From an uncultured bacterium (GTDB lineage Bacteria > Verrucomicrobiota > Lentisphaeria > Victivallales > UBA1829): 64,000 bases of DNA. Below the pieces are notes generated by a model. The model saw nothing but the letters and a program-made list of their open reading frames with translations, had not been told where the DNA came from and did no database searches. Of this stretch, positions 51,851 to 62,013 are shown piece after piece (position 1 is the first letter of the stretch; every line of letters begins with the position of its first letter). The DNA is taken from contig CACZEK010000010.1 in the NCBI GenBank assembly GCA_902780135.1, positions 62,001 to 126,000 on the forward strand, in the 5' to 3' direction. The position numbers and the translations under genes were made by a program.

Positions 51851-53008
51851 ATGTTTCAATTCGTCCAGCCCAAACTGACCGTCCCGGCACGTCCGGGTTC
51901 GCAGGGGAAGCCCCTTCATGCCCCGGCACAGCTGACTCCGGGCAAGACTTATGTTTTCGGGTCCACGCACATCGACGTCGGCGGCTGCTCCTACTACCGC
52001 ATACTCTTCATCTCCCAGCTGCTATCCCAGATCTACGACAACACCCTTTTCTCCGATGCCCGGATCCTGTTCAACAGCAAAGACCTTTTCCCGATTCTTT
52101 CGTCCTTCCGGCTCCAGCGCGCATGCTCCGTCCGCGACGTCGAATGGTTCAGCAAATTCCTTCTGGCCGCGAAGGAGATCTACCGTTTCCCCGTCGTGTA
52201 TGAGATCGACGACATCCTGGTCAAGGATGACATCCCCGTCTACAACTGCTTCCGGGATATCTTCAAGGAGGGGAAGGAATCCATCCCGGTCTACATGAAC
52301 GGCAGCGACGCCGTCACGGTTACATGTCCCCAGCTGGCGGACTACTACAGCGGGAAATTCGGGATCCCGCGCGAAAAATTCCGTGTCGTGCCGAACTATC
52401 TGCCCCGCTACTTCTTCGATTCGTACGATGAAACGGTCGTCCTGAGCCGCATCCGTTCGCAGAAAAAGAGAAAGAAACGCATCTGTTTTTCCTGCGGCAT
52501 GTCGCATTTCGACATGTTCCGGACCGGAGAGGGCGACGATTTCTCCGGCATCCTCGACTGGATCGTCGAAAACCGCCGCAGGCATCAGTTCGTCTTCCAC
52601 GGCGGATTCCCGCCCGACCTCGAACCGTATCAGGACGATTTTGAACGTATTCCGGTCGGTCCGTTTCTGGACTATCCCCGCATCCGGCGTTCCATCCGCG
52701 CCGACCTCTATATCCAGCCGCTGCGCCATTCCCCCTTCAACGAATGCAAAAGCCCGATCAAGCTGCTGGAATCCTGGGCGGAGGGGACGCCCGCATTCGT
52801 GCAGGACATCGGCAACTACATGCAGGTCGCCCCGAAGGCGTGTTTCGATACGCCGGACAAGCTCGACCGCATGATCGGCGACCTGTTCGCGGACCCGGAT
52901 GCGCAGTTCCGGCTCATCCGGGACAACTATACGCGCATGAACGCATACTGGCTTGACAACCATCTGGACGAATGGCTGGAAGTGATGCTGTTCCCGAACG
53001 GGCGCTGA
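51851..53008 (+). CDS. Glycosyltransferase-like protein (GT-B type)
   Basis: 385 residues from the ATG at 51851; an upstream ATG at 51731 would add 40 residues of weak character. VVYEIDDILVKDD and SDAVTVTCPQLADYYSGKFG fit an N-terminal Rossmann domain, and SPFNECKSPIKLLESWAEGTPA fits the nucleotide-sugar-binding C-terminal domain of GT4-like enzymes. The C-terminal DNYTRMNAYWLDNHLDEWLE also occurs in the remnant at 40110-40220, so a paralogue once existed. It probably builds a surface glycan. It diverges from the kinase gene. Confidence 0.78.
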   Translation: MFQFVQPKLTVPARPGSQGKPLHAPAQLTPGKTYVFGSTHIDVGGCSYYRILFISQLLSQIYDNTLFSDARILFNSKDLFPILSSFRLQRACSVRDVEWFSKFLLAAKEIYRFPVVYEIDDILVKDDIPVYNCFRDIFKEGKESIPVYMNGSDAVTVTCPQLADYYSGKFGIPREKFRVVPNYLPRYFFDSYDETVVLSRIRSQKKRKKRICFSCGMSHFDMFRTGEGDDFSGILDWIVENRRRHQFVFHGGFPPDLEPYQDDFERIPVGPFLDYPRIRRSIRADLYIQPLRHSPFNECKSPIKLLESWAEGTPAFVQDIGNYMQVAPKACFDTPDKLDRMIGDLFADPDAQFRLIRDNYTRMNAYWLDNHLDEWLEVMLFPNGR

Positions 53009-53047
53009 AAAAACAGCCGGAGAAACCGAAAAAAACGGAGAATCTTC

Positions 53048-53076
53048 TTGTAATTTGCGGATATCCGGTTTATATT
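53048..53076 (+). promoter_or_regulatory. Promoter of the SASA esterase gene
   Basis: TTGTAA (53048-53053), a 17-bp spacer and TATATT (53071-53076). Confidence 0.6.
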
Positions 53077-53192
53077 GAGAGAAACAAAACCGTGTTTTGA
53101 GGCGAAACGGCCTCAAAATGCCCGGATGATCGTTCCCAAACACCAACCCATCATAACTTACACAAACCAACCAAGTCAGGAAAGAACTCATA

Positions 53193-54755
53193 ATGAAAAA
53201 GATGATTCTCCTCCTCGCGGCGGCGGTCTCCGCTCTGCTCGTGCTCCCCAGCGCGTACGCGGAACAGCTCTCCTGCCACAACATCTTCCAGAACAACATG
53301 TGCCTCCAGCGGCGCGCCCCGATCAGGATTTCCGGCAAAGCCGACCCCGGCAAGACCGTCACGGTCACGATCGAAGGCACGCAGGCGAAGCCCGCCACCG
53401 CCAAGGCCGACGCCAAGGGCGAGTGGGAAGCCAAGCTTGACGCGCTTGAAGCCGGCGGCCCGTACAAGGTGAAAGTGACCGACGGGACCGACACCATCAC
53501 GTTCGACAACGTCCTCATCGGCGAAGTCTGGATCTGCGCCGGCCAGTCCAACATGGAACTGCCCGTCTCCACCGGCAACACCATGATCCAGATCAAGAAC
53601 CACCAGCAGGAAGCCGCGGCCGCCGACTATCCGCGCATCCGCCTGTTCGAAGTCCCGAAGACCAAGGCTCCGGGCTCCGAATTCGACGAGATCGTCGGCG
53701 CGGGAAGAAACACCGGCACCTGGATGGAATGCAGCCCGCAGACCGTCCCGAACTTCTCCGCCGCCGGCTACTTCTTCGCCCGCCAGCTCCAGAAGGACCT
53801 CGACATCCCCGTCGGCCTCATCATGATCGCGTGGGGCGGCGTCAATATCGAGACCTTCATCCCCGACAGCGAATTCGCGAAGCACAACCGCCGCGAAGCC
53901 GCCCAGATCGAAGACGCCCTGCTCGCCCAGGCCGCGAATCCGCAGAACGGCCAGGCACGCGGCGGCCAGTTCTCCAGCGAGAAGTTCCCCGGCACGATGT
54001 GGGGCGCCATGGCGCATCCGTGGACCCGCTACACCGTCGGCGGCGTCCTCTTCTACCAGGGCGAATCCAACACCGGCAACACGGATTACTACGACCTCCA
54101 CAAGATGCTCATCGAAGGCTGGCGCGAAAAATGGAACGACCCGAAGCAGCCGTGGGTGATCTGCCAGCTCGCCGGTTTCGAACAGTGGACCCCGATGAAC
54201 CGTCTCCCCGAAGACCAGTGGAAGGGCAAGCCCCCGATGGGCAGCAAGGTCGACGGCTGGGCGCTCACCCGCGAAATCCAGGACGAAATGTCCTACATCT
54301 ATGACAACGTCGGCAGCATCCCGCTCATGGATATCGGCGACCAGTCCGACATCCACCCGCGCGACAAGCAGACCCTCGGCTACCGCCTCGCCAAGTTCGT
54401 GGAATGGAAGTTCCTCGGCGGCGAACTCGGCGCAGGTCCGGTCTACGACCACATGGACATCAAGGGCGACAAGTGCATCATCCACTTCAAGAACGTCGGC
54501 AAGGGCCTGACCACCTCCGACGGCGAAGCTCCCGGCGCGTTCGCGATCGCGGGCGCTGACGGCAAATTCGTCTGGGCGGATGCCAAGATCGTCGGCGACA
54601 CCGTCGAAGTCTCCTCCGCTCAGGTCAAGGAGCCCAAGACCGTCCGTTTCGCCTACGCCATGTACCGCGGCGACGTCAACCTCTTCAACAAGGACGGCTT
54701 CCCCGCCTATCCGTTCCGCACCGACAAGGTCAAAAACGAATACGAGAAGAAATAA
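53193..54755 (+). CDS. Secreted sialate O-acetylesterase-like SGNH hydrolase (SASA family)
   Basis: 520 residues. A signal peptide (about 1-23, ending AYA) is followed by a beta module and the esterase core. Ser119 in CAGQSNMELP, GYFFARQLQKDL, the FYQGESNTGN block and His388 in SDIHPRDK give the SGNH catalytic pattern. It removes O-acetyl groups from sialic acids or other glycans outside the cytoplasm, fitting a gut or mucin-degrading life. It is transcribed alone from a good promoter with a terminator after it. Confidence 0.9.
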   Translation: MKKMILLLAAAVSALLVLPSAYAEQLSCHNIFQNNMCLQRRAPIRISGKADPGKTVTVTIEGTQAKPATAKADAKGEWEAKLDALEAGGPYKVKVTDGTDTITFDNVLIGEVWICAGQSNMELPVSTGNTMIQIKNHQQEAAAADYPRIRLFEVPKTKAPGSEFDEIVGAGRNTGTWMECSPQTVPNFSAAGYFFARQLQKDLDIPVGLIMIAWGGVNIETFIPDSEFAKHNRREAAQIEDALLAQAANPQNGQARGGQFSSEKFPGTMWGAMAHPWTRYTVGGVLFYQGESNTGNTDYYDLHKMLIEGWREKWNDPKQPWVICQLAGFEQWTPMNRLPEDQWKGKPPMGSKVDGWALTREIQDEMSYIYDNVGSIPLMDIGDQSDIHPRDKQTLGYRLAKFVEWKFLGGELGAGPVYDHMDIKGDKCIIHFKNVGKGLTTSDGEAPGAFAIAGADGKFVWADAKIVGDTVEVSSAQVKEPKTVRFAYAMYRGDVNLFNKDGFPAYPFRTDKVKNEYEKK

Positions 54756-54817
54756 GTCCTGAAGAGATTTTATGCCGCGGAGGCTCGGCTTCACGCGGCG
54801 TTTCCCTCAAAAACAGT

Positions 54818-54855
54818 ACCCCGGCTTCGCCTTTGCGGCGGGCCGGGGTTCTTTT
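54818..54855. terminator. Terminator between the SASA gene and aroC
   Basis: ACCCCGGC (54818-54825) pairs with GCCGGGGT (54842-54849), followed by TCTTTT. It can serve the plus-strand esterase gene, and may also act on the facing aroC operon. Confidence 0.75.
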
Positions 54856-54900
54856 GCGCCTTGATGACGGATGAAGGCGGAAAAAGCGGGGGAAAACGGT

Positions 54901-55962
54901 TCAGCCGAGGCGGCTGTTCTTCGAGAGCAGCAGGAGGTCGGCGAGGACGATCGCCGTCATGGCTTCGACGACCGGGACCATGCGCGGGACCAGGCACGGG
55001 TCGTGCCGTCCGGGCGTGGAGATGTCGGCGGGCGTGTCGCCGCGGTCGACGGTCTTCTGCGGACGCGCGATGGACGCCGTGGGCTTGACGGCGCAGCGGA
55101 AGCGGAAGACGTCGCCGTTGGAGATGCCGCCGAGCACGCCGCCCGCGTTGTTGGACGCGAACTTTCCGCCGGGCAGGATCGGGTCGTTGTGCGCGCTGCC
55201 GCGCATGGCGGCCGCGGCGAATCCCGCGCCGAACTCGATGCCCTTCACGCCGCCGATGGAGAGGATGGCGTGCGCGGCGAGGGCGTCCAGCTTGTCGAAG
55301 ACGGGCTCGCCGAGTCCGGCGGGCAGACCGAGCGCTTCGCAGAGGATGACGCCGCCGACGCTGTCGTTGTCGGCGCGCGCGGCGTTGACCGCGTCAGCCA
55401 TGCGGACCGCGGCTTCGGCGTCCGGGGCGCGGACGGGATTGCGTTCGACCTGGTCCCAGTCGATGTTTTGAGCTTTGATTCCCGCGATTTCGAGCGCGCA
55501 GGCGCGGACGGTCACGCCGTGCCGGGCGAGAAGCTGTTTGGCGACGGCCCCGGCCGCCACCCGGGCGACGGTCTCGCGTCCCGAGGTGCGCCCGCCTCCG
55601 CGCGCGTCGCGGAATCCGAACTTGCGTTCCCACGCGTAGTCGGCGTGTCCGGGCCGGAAGAGGGCTGCGATGGCATCGTAGTCGGCGCTGTGCTGGTTGG
55701 TGTTGCGGAAGAGGATGGCGAGCGGGGCGCCGGTCGCGACGCCGTTCAGCGCGCCGGAAAGGATCTCGGGTTCGTCGGCCTCCCGGCGCGGGGTGGTCAT
55801 GCCGGACTGGCCGGGCCTGCGGCGCGCGAGCTCGGAGTTGAGGGCGTCAAGATCAATGGGGAGCCCGGCGGGAACGCCGTCGATGACGCATCCGAGCGCG
55901 GCTCCGTGGGATTCGCCGAATGTTGTGACGCGGAACAGTGTGCCGAAGGTGTTGGAGCTCAT
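54901..55962 (-). CDS. aroC: Chorismate synthase
   Basis: 353 residues. FGESHGAALGCVIDGVPAG (15-33) is the family signature, and RPGHADYAWERKFGFRDARG is the central FMN-binding motif; RPQKTVDRG lies in the C-terminal part. It converts EPSP to chorismate with reduced flavin. Its start overlaps the stop of the chorismate mutase-shikimate kinase gene, the upstream gene of the operon. Confidence 0.96.
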   Translation of the reverse strand: MSSNTFGTLFRVTTFGESHGAALGCVIDGVPAGLPIDLDALNSELARRRPGQSGMTTPRREADEPEILSGALNGVATGAPLAILFRNTNQHSADYDAIAALFRPGHADYAWERKFGFRDARGGGRTSGRETVARVAAGAVAKQLLARHGVTVRACALEIAGIKAQNIDWDQVERNPVRAPDAEAAVRMADAVNAARADNDSVGGVILCEALGLPAGLGEPVFDKLDALAAHAILSIGGVKGIEFGAGFAAAAMRGSAHNDPILPGGKFASNNAGGVLGGISNGDVFRFRCAVKPTASIARPQKTVDRGDTPADISTPGRHDPCLVPRMVPVVEAMTAIVLADLLLLSKNSRLG

Positions 55963-56792
55963 TTTGAAATCACTTTCGATTCAAGGACGAAGAGAAGACG
56001 GTCGACCGCTTCCTCCACGGGGAGGACTTCGGGCAGTTCAAGCACGGCGTCGGCGGCCGCGCGGAAAACGGGACGGCGGGCGTCGCAGATGCGGCTGAAC
56101 TCGCCGAACGGATCGGATTTGTCCGCCAGAAACGGCGGGAAGCCCTCGCGCGCCATGCGTTCGAACGCCGTGGGAACGGGGACGTCCAGCCAGACGATGA
56201 TGCCGAGCGCGCGGAGCTCGTCCGGGGCGAGGGCGGGGTTGGAGACCACGCCGCCGCCGAGCGCGACGACCGCGGGGCAGGGGGCGGACGCGACGAACTT
56301 GCGGACGGTTTCCGCCTCAAGTTCGCGGAACCGCGCCTCGCCGACTTCCCTGTAGAGCGCGCGGACGGGCTTGCCCGCGTCGGCCTCCAGCAGTTCGTCG
56401 GTGTCGAAGAACGGCACGCCGAGCGCCTTCGCGAGCGCAATGCCGAGGCGGGATTTGCCGCAGTGCTTGATGCCGCAGAGCGCGACGCGGCCGCCGAGCT
56501 TCGCGGAGAGGATGCGGACGCGCTGGCGCGAACAGCTGATCGCGAGGATCGTGCGGTAGAGGCGTTCGGCGTCGTCGGCGAATTCCGGCGGGACGGAGGC
56601 GCGGATCCTGTCGAGGATGACGTGCTCGCGTCCGGGACGGCTCACGGACACGTTTGCGGCGAGTTTGCAGTCGGCGACACGGCCCGCGGCCTCCATGCGG
56701 CGGATGAACGCCGGGAGCAGCGCCGCGTCGATCGCGTCGATCTCGCTTCGGATCGCGTCGAGCTGTGCCGGGTCGTAGGGAGTGTCTGACAT
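55959..56792 (-). CDS. Chorismate mutase-shikimate kinase fusion
   Basis: 277 residues. Residues 1-95 form an AroQ-type chorismate mutase helix bundle (Arg15, Glu17 and Asp19 in IRSEIDAID, then RVADCK and the GREHVILDRI helix). Residues about 100-277 are shikimate kinase: P-loop GIKHCGKS (107-114), FFDTD (Asp130, Asp132), Arg157 in RFRELE and GGG (179-181). The fusion joins two steps of the pathway on either side of EPSP synthase. It overlaps aroC by four bases and lies 9 bp after the DAHP synthase gene. Confidence 0.9.
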   Translation of the reverse strand: MSDTPYDPAQLDAIRSEIDAIDAALLPAFIRRMEAAGRVADCKLAANVSVSRPGREHVILDRIRASVPPEFADDAERLYRTILAISCSRQRVRILSAKLGGRVALCGIKHCGKSRLGIALAKALGVPFFDTDELLEADAGKPVRALYREVGEARFRELEAETVRKFVASAPCPAVVALGGGVVSNPALAPDELRALGIIVWLDVPVPTAFERMAREGFPPFLADKSDPFGEFSRICDARRPVFRAAADAVLELPEVLPVEEAVDRLLFVLESKVISK

Positions 56793-56801
56793 GGATTTGC
56801 C

Positions 56802-57821
56802 TTATGCGTTGATCTTGCAGCGGAACGGCAGGATGTGGCGGATCTTTTCCATGAGGTCGTCGAAGACGGGCGGCGTGATGGACTGTGCGCCGTCGCAGAG
56901 CGCGCAGGACGGGTTGTTGTGGACCTCCACGATGATGCCGTCCGCTCCGGCGGCCGTCGCCGCGAGGGAGAGCGGGGCGACGAAGCGCGCGATGCCCGCC
57001 GCGTGGCTCGGGTCGATGATCACGGGCAGATGGGAGAGCGTCTTCAGCGCGGGGATGGCGGAGATGTCGAGGGTGTTGCGCGTGTAGGTCTCGAAGGTGC
57101 GGATGCCGCGTTCGCAGAGGATGACGTTCCGGTTGCCGGACGCCATGATGTATTCCGCGCTCATGAGGAGTTCCTGGTAGGTGTTCGCGAGCCCGCGCTT
57201 CAGGAGGATGGGCTTGTCGCACTTGCCGATCTGCTTCAGCAGCTCGAAATTCTGCATGTTGCGCGCGCCGATCTGGATCACGTCCACGTCGGCGAAGAGG
57301 TCGAGCTGGGAAAGGTCCATCAGCTCGGTCACGATGGGCAGCCCGGTCGCCTTCTTCGCTTCGAGCAGCAGGCGCAGGCCCTCGGCGCGGAGCCCCTGGA
57401 AGGAGTAGGGGGACGTGCGGGGCTTGAACGCGCCGCCGCGGAGCATGTCCGCGCCGGATTTCTTCACGGCCTCGGCGATGCCGATGATCTGCTCCTCGCT
57501 TTCGACGGAGCAGGGGCCCGCGATGACCGCGAATCCGCCGCCGCCGACCTTCGCGCCGCCCGATCCGACCTGCACGACCGTGTCGAGCGGGTGGAACTTG
57601 CGGTTGGCGTTCTTGAACGGCTCCTGGATGCGCTTCACGTCGTCGACGATGTCGAACTGCTTGATGATGTCGATGTCGATGTGCGAGGTGTCGCCGATGA
57701 GGCCGATGATGGTCTGCTGGATGCCTTCGCTGATGTGGAGCGAGACGTTCTGTTTGGTAAGCCAGTCTTTCAGTGCGTCGAACTGCACCGCATCGGCGTT
57801 TTCCTTTAAGATAATAATCAT
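56802..57821 (-). CDS. aroF: 3-deoxy-7-phosphoheptulonate (DAHP) synthase, type I-beta
   Basis: 339 residues from the ATG at 57821. An N-terminal ferredoxin-like regulatory domain (about 1-70) precedes the barrel, as in the Thermotoga-type enzyme. Barrel motifs: IAGPCSVES, GGAFKPRTSPYSFQG, IQIGARNMQN, LKRG, CERGIRTFE and IIDPSHAAG. It condenses PEP and erythrose 4-phosphate, the entry to aromatic synthesis. In the Thermotoga-type enzymes the N-terminal domain confers feedback control, so regulation by an aromatic amino acid is likely here. It is the first gene of the aromatic operon. Confidence 0.94.
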   Translation of the reverse strand: MIIILKENADAVQFDALKDWLTKQNVSLHISEGIQQTIIGLIGDTSHIDIDIIKQFDIVDDVKRIQEPFKNANRKFHPLDTVVQVGSGGAKVGGGGFAVIAGPCSVESEEQIIGIAEAVKKSGADMLRGGAFKPRTSPYSFQGLRAEGLRLLLEAKKATGLPIVTELMDLSQLDLFADVDVIQIGARNMQNFELLKQIGKCDKPILLKRGLANTYQELLMSAEYIMASGNRNVILCERGIRTFETYTRNTLDISAIPALKTLSHLPVIIDPSHAAGIARFVAPLSLAATAAGADGIIVEVHNNPSCALCDGAQSITPPVFDDLMEKIRHILPFRCKINA

Positions 57822-57862
57822 GGTGTCGGGACCTGTCTGTTTGCGGACCGGTCCCCCCATGC

Positions 57863-57876
57863 CGTCCGTGCGGACG
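57863..57876. promoter_or_regulatory. Hairpin in the leader of the aromatic operon
   Basis: CGTCCG and CGGACG are separated by two bases, within a larger C-rich/G-rich pairing (CCCCCC near 57853, GGGG near 57879). It lies in the untranslated leader of the DAHP synthase gene and might take part in attenuation, which is speculative. Confidence 0.3.
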
Positions 57877-57922
57877 CCGGGGAATCGCGGCCCGGATGTT
57901 CTGTGAATAAAAATCCGCAGAT

Positions 57923-57951
57923 AAAATAGCACGAATTCATTATTTTTTCAA
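57923..57951 (-). promoter_or_regulatory. Promoter of the aromatic operon
   Basis: On the minus strand TTGAAA (57946-57951), a 17-bp spacer and TATTTT (57923-57928) with an extended TGC. With the gdhA promoter it fills the 322-bp divergent gap. Confidence 0.7.
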
Positions 57952-57969
57952 GGGCGCGCGCATGAATAA

Positions 57970-59505
<1,536 letters not shown>

Positions 59506-59572
59506 TCGCCGATCATACGTTCCGAACGGTCCGCCGGTCGAATATCTGACCGCGAGACTGCAAAGAAATCCC

Positions 59573-59607
59573 GCCCGGAGTTCCCTCAACGGAGCTCCGG
59601 GCTTTTT
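59573..59607 (+). terminator. Rho-independent terminator of gdhA
   Basis: GCCCGGAG (59573-59580) pairs with CTCCGGGC (59595-59602), followed by five T. Confidence 0.85.
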
Positions 59608-59632
59608 GCACTTTGTTTTATAGAATAGCGAT

Positions 59633-59660
59633 TTGCTTTTTCTGAAACAAGTGATATAGT
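59633..59660 (+). promoter_or_regulatory. Promoter of the 59752 gene
   Basis: TTGCTT (59633-59638), a 16-bp spacer and TATAGT (59655-59660) with an extended TG. Confidence 0.5.
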
Positions 59661-59751
59661 AGAGTTGGAACGAAAAAAACATTCTCAAAAAACGTGACGC
59701 AGTGCGCCACGAATTGAACCCGATTCATAACCAACCCCCGAATCTGTCTCT

Positions 59752-60216
59752 ATGAACCTGTTTAAGAAAAACGATTTCTTTTACGCCAACGGCATTACCA
59801 CGGAGGAGAAGGAGTTTTATTTCCCAAAACAGGAAAAAATCGTTTTGCCTCCGAACCCGGAAGCCACGTTGTCGGACAAGTTCTGGGACTGGATTTTCGA
59901 TTTGGTGAATCCGAATTTCTTGCGACCGGAAGGGTGTGTTTTCCACTGGCATTGCAACAGAAAATACCAGCTGAAGAAAAAAATCTGGCGTATTCTGCTT
60001 TATACCAAGCCGGAATACGACAGAGGAATGAAACAATGGAACGTCGGGGTCATTGGGGAAACGGAAAAATACATCTGCTTGCATAAAGAAACGGGAAGAA
60101 TCACAATCGATGATATTGCAGCGCTGTTTCGAGGCGAAGAATGGAGACGGGAAACGGATCTGACGCTGCGGGAATTCTTTGCTCAACTGACAAAATCGGA
60201 AAAACAGGACGCTTAG
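59752..60216 (+). CDS. Hypothetical protein, AT-rich gene
   Basis: 154 residues, rich in Lys, Phe, Trp and aromatic residues, with a lower GC content than nearby genes. The C-terminal half (WNVGVIGETEKYICLHKETG, then a Phe-rich end) recalls the last strands of SUKH-type immunity proteins, but the N-terminal half does not match, so the resemblance may be chance. No signal peptide or membrane helix. It has its own promoter and is followed by another AT-rich gene. Confidence 0.55.
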   Translation: MNLFKKNDFFYANGITTEEKEFYFPKQEKIVLPPNPEATLSDKFWDWIFDLVNPNFLRPEGCVFHWHCNRKYQLKKKIWRILLYTKPEYDRGMKQWNVGVIGETEKYICLHKETGRITIDDIAALFRGEEWRRETDLTLREFFAQLTKSEKQDA

Positions 60217-60251
60217 CGCCACGAAATGAGTTTGGCCCACAAAAAAAACGC

Positions 60252-60257
60252 TATACT
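60252..60257 (+). promoter_or_regulatory. -10 box of the 60296 gene
   Basis: TATACT in the context CGCTATACTAAA, 39 nt before the start codon. No clear -35 box. Confidence 0.35.
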
Positions 60258-60295
60258 AAAACGATTCATAATAAAAACGAGGAGCGATAACGAAC

Positions 60296-60664
60296 ATGAT
60301 TTGGCTTGTCATCCTGTATGTTCCCGTTATGGGCGTCTCGGTTTTCATCTTTGTCCGGGCGATGTACGGGTTCTTCAATACGAAAGAGTATTTCTGGAGC
60401 ATACTCCCCGATTGCGAAAAAGAATGTATCAACAGCTTCTTCAATTGCGCCCCGAGACGTCCGATTCCGGATTACTATAAAAAACATCCTCCGGTCTGGA
60501 ACAGGGAGTACGTGGACAGTCTTCTGAAACGCAATGAAATCCTCCTGAAATACGACAAGGAGAAAGCGGAACAGCTGTTCCTTGCGGAAAAACAAATGTT
60601 TTATTCCTTGAATACCGCGGTCATTGCGACGGGGATATTCGCCGTCTGCCTGATGATGAGATAG
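60296..60664 (+). CDS. Small two-helix membrane protein, AT-rich gene
   Basis: 122 residues. Helices lie at both ends (about 3-22 and 103-120), with a Pro- and Tyr-rich middle that has a Cys pair (DCEKEC). GAGGAG is 11 nt upstream of the ATG. No family is recognised. It is convergent with the aldolase gene. Confidence 0.55.
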   Translation: MIWLVILYVPVMGVSVFIFVRAMYGFFNTKEYFWSILPDCEKECINSFFNCAPRRPIPDYYKKHPPVWNREYVDSLLKRNEILLKYDKEKAEQLFLAEKQMFYSLNTAVIATGIFAVCLMMR

Positions 60665-60678
60665 CGGTCAGGCGGGCG

Positions 60679-61977
60679 TTATTCCCTGGGGAGGTCGAAC
60701 GCGGTCACGAGGTCCTCGACCTGGGCGTCGGTGATCGGGCGGAGTCCGCCGAACGAACGCGCCGCGATCGCCGCGACGGCGCTGTATTCCGTGACTTCGA
60801 GGCGGTCGAACGCCTCCAGCGGGGTGCGTCCGCAGGTCAGCACGGCGTCGTTCTGTACGAGCACGACCGGATGCCGCATGGAGAGTGTGCGTGCGACCGT
60901 TCCGGGCGCGGCGAGGGCGTCGTCGAACGAAAACGCGGGCGTTTCGCGGAGCTGGATGAAGCTTTCCGGGATCACGCGCGGATTGAATTCTGCATGGGAG
61001 ATCAGGTACGCGCCGATGGCGGGCGGATTCGCGGCGCAGACGGCGTTCAGCGCGGGCTGTGCGTCGAACACCGCCTTGAAGAACCACGTGCGCGGATCGG
61101 GCGTCCTGCCCGCCTCGAATTTCGTGCCGTCGATGAGCACGAGCTCGTCGGGACGGAGGTTTGCGCGGTCGCAGTCAGCGGGCGTGACCAGGAATTTTTC
61201 CCCCTCGATTCGGACCGCGTATGCGCCGGACGCGCCGGTGAAAAGTCTCTGACGGACGCAGCGGCGGACGAACGCGGCGGTCGTGGCGCGGAGTTCGAGC
61301 TCGGCGCTGGAACGCGGCCCCGGCGCGAACGCGGAGAACGCGGTGTTTTTGTCTTCGGAGTAAGCGATGATCTGGGCGTCCGTGAGCGGTTTTGCGCCGC
61401 CGAGGAGCGTCGCCTGATAGATGGTGCGCGCGCAGAAGTCGAGCGTCTCGAACCTCAGATAAGCCTCCGGCAGGGATTCGCCGCCGAGGCACACGCCGTG
61501 GTTTTCCAGCACGACCGTGCGCGGCCCCTGCGCGAAGACGGCGGAGATCTTTTTGCCGAGCGCGTCGCTGCCCGGCACGTCGTAGGGCGCGAATCCGACG
61601 TCGCCGCAGAGGCGTTTCGTGCGCGGGAAGACGGCGGTGTCCGGGATCGTCCCGGCGATGCTGAACGACACGAGCGCCGGGGGATGCGCGTGCAGGATCG
61701 CCTTCACGTCGCGGCACATCCTGAAGATGCCGCTGTGGAACGGGTATTCGCAGGAGGGCTTGTGCGGCCCCGCGATGGAGCCGTCCGGGCGCACGAGCAT
61801 GATGTCGGAGGGCCGGAGCGCGCCCTTGTCGATGCCGGACGGGCTGATCCACATGTTGCCGTCCGGGTCGAGGACGGAGAGGTTGCCGCCGCTGGTCGTG
61901 GTCATGCCGTTCTCGTAGATGCGGTTCATGGTGGCGACGATCTGTTCGGCGGGCGGCAGGGAATCGAACGGTGTCAT
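60679..61977 (-). CDS. Tandem class II aldolase/adducin protein
   Basis: 432 residues, twice the length of one domain. Domain 1 (about 1-205) keeps the catalytic set: Glu77 in SCEYPFH, zinc ligands His96 and His98 in HAHPP, and His160 in ENHG. Domain 2 (about 225-432) has the same fold pattern but reads CAANPP and VQND at the zinc positions, so it cannot bind the metal in the usual way. Related single-domain enzymes are L-fuculose and L-rhamnulose 1-phosphate aldolases. The second half may be structural or regulatory. It follows the thioesterase gene by 36 bp. Confidence 0.85.
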   Translation of the reverse strand: MTPFDSLPPAEQIVATMNRIYENGMTTTSGGNLSVLDPDGNMWISPSGIDKGALRPSDIMLVRPDGSIAGPHKPSCEYPFHSGIFRMCRDVKAILHAHPPALVSFSIAGTIPDTAVFPRTKRLCGDVGFAPYDVPGSDALGKKISAVFAQGPRTVVLENHGVCLGGESLPEAYLRFETLDFCARTIYQATLLGGAKPLTDAQIIAYSEDKNTAFSAFAPGPRSSAELELRATTAAFVRRCVRQRLFTGASGAYAVRIEGEKFLVTPADCDRANLRPDELVLIDGTKFEAGRTPDPRTWFFKAVFDAQPALNAVCAANPPAIGAYLISHAEFNPRVIPESFIQLRETPAFSFDDALAAPGTVARTLSMRHPVVLVQNDAVLTCGRTPLEAFDRLEVTEYSAVAAIAARSFGGLRPITDAQVEDLVTAFDLPRE

Positions 61978-62013
61978 GGCGTGCTCCGGTGGTGTGAAAG
62001 ATGAGGTCGGGGA

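Noticed and set aside
59752..60664. Toxin-antitoxin or immunity pair
   Set aside because: The SUKH-like look of the first protein covers only a short stretch, the second is a membrane protein, and no toxin domain is seen.
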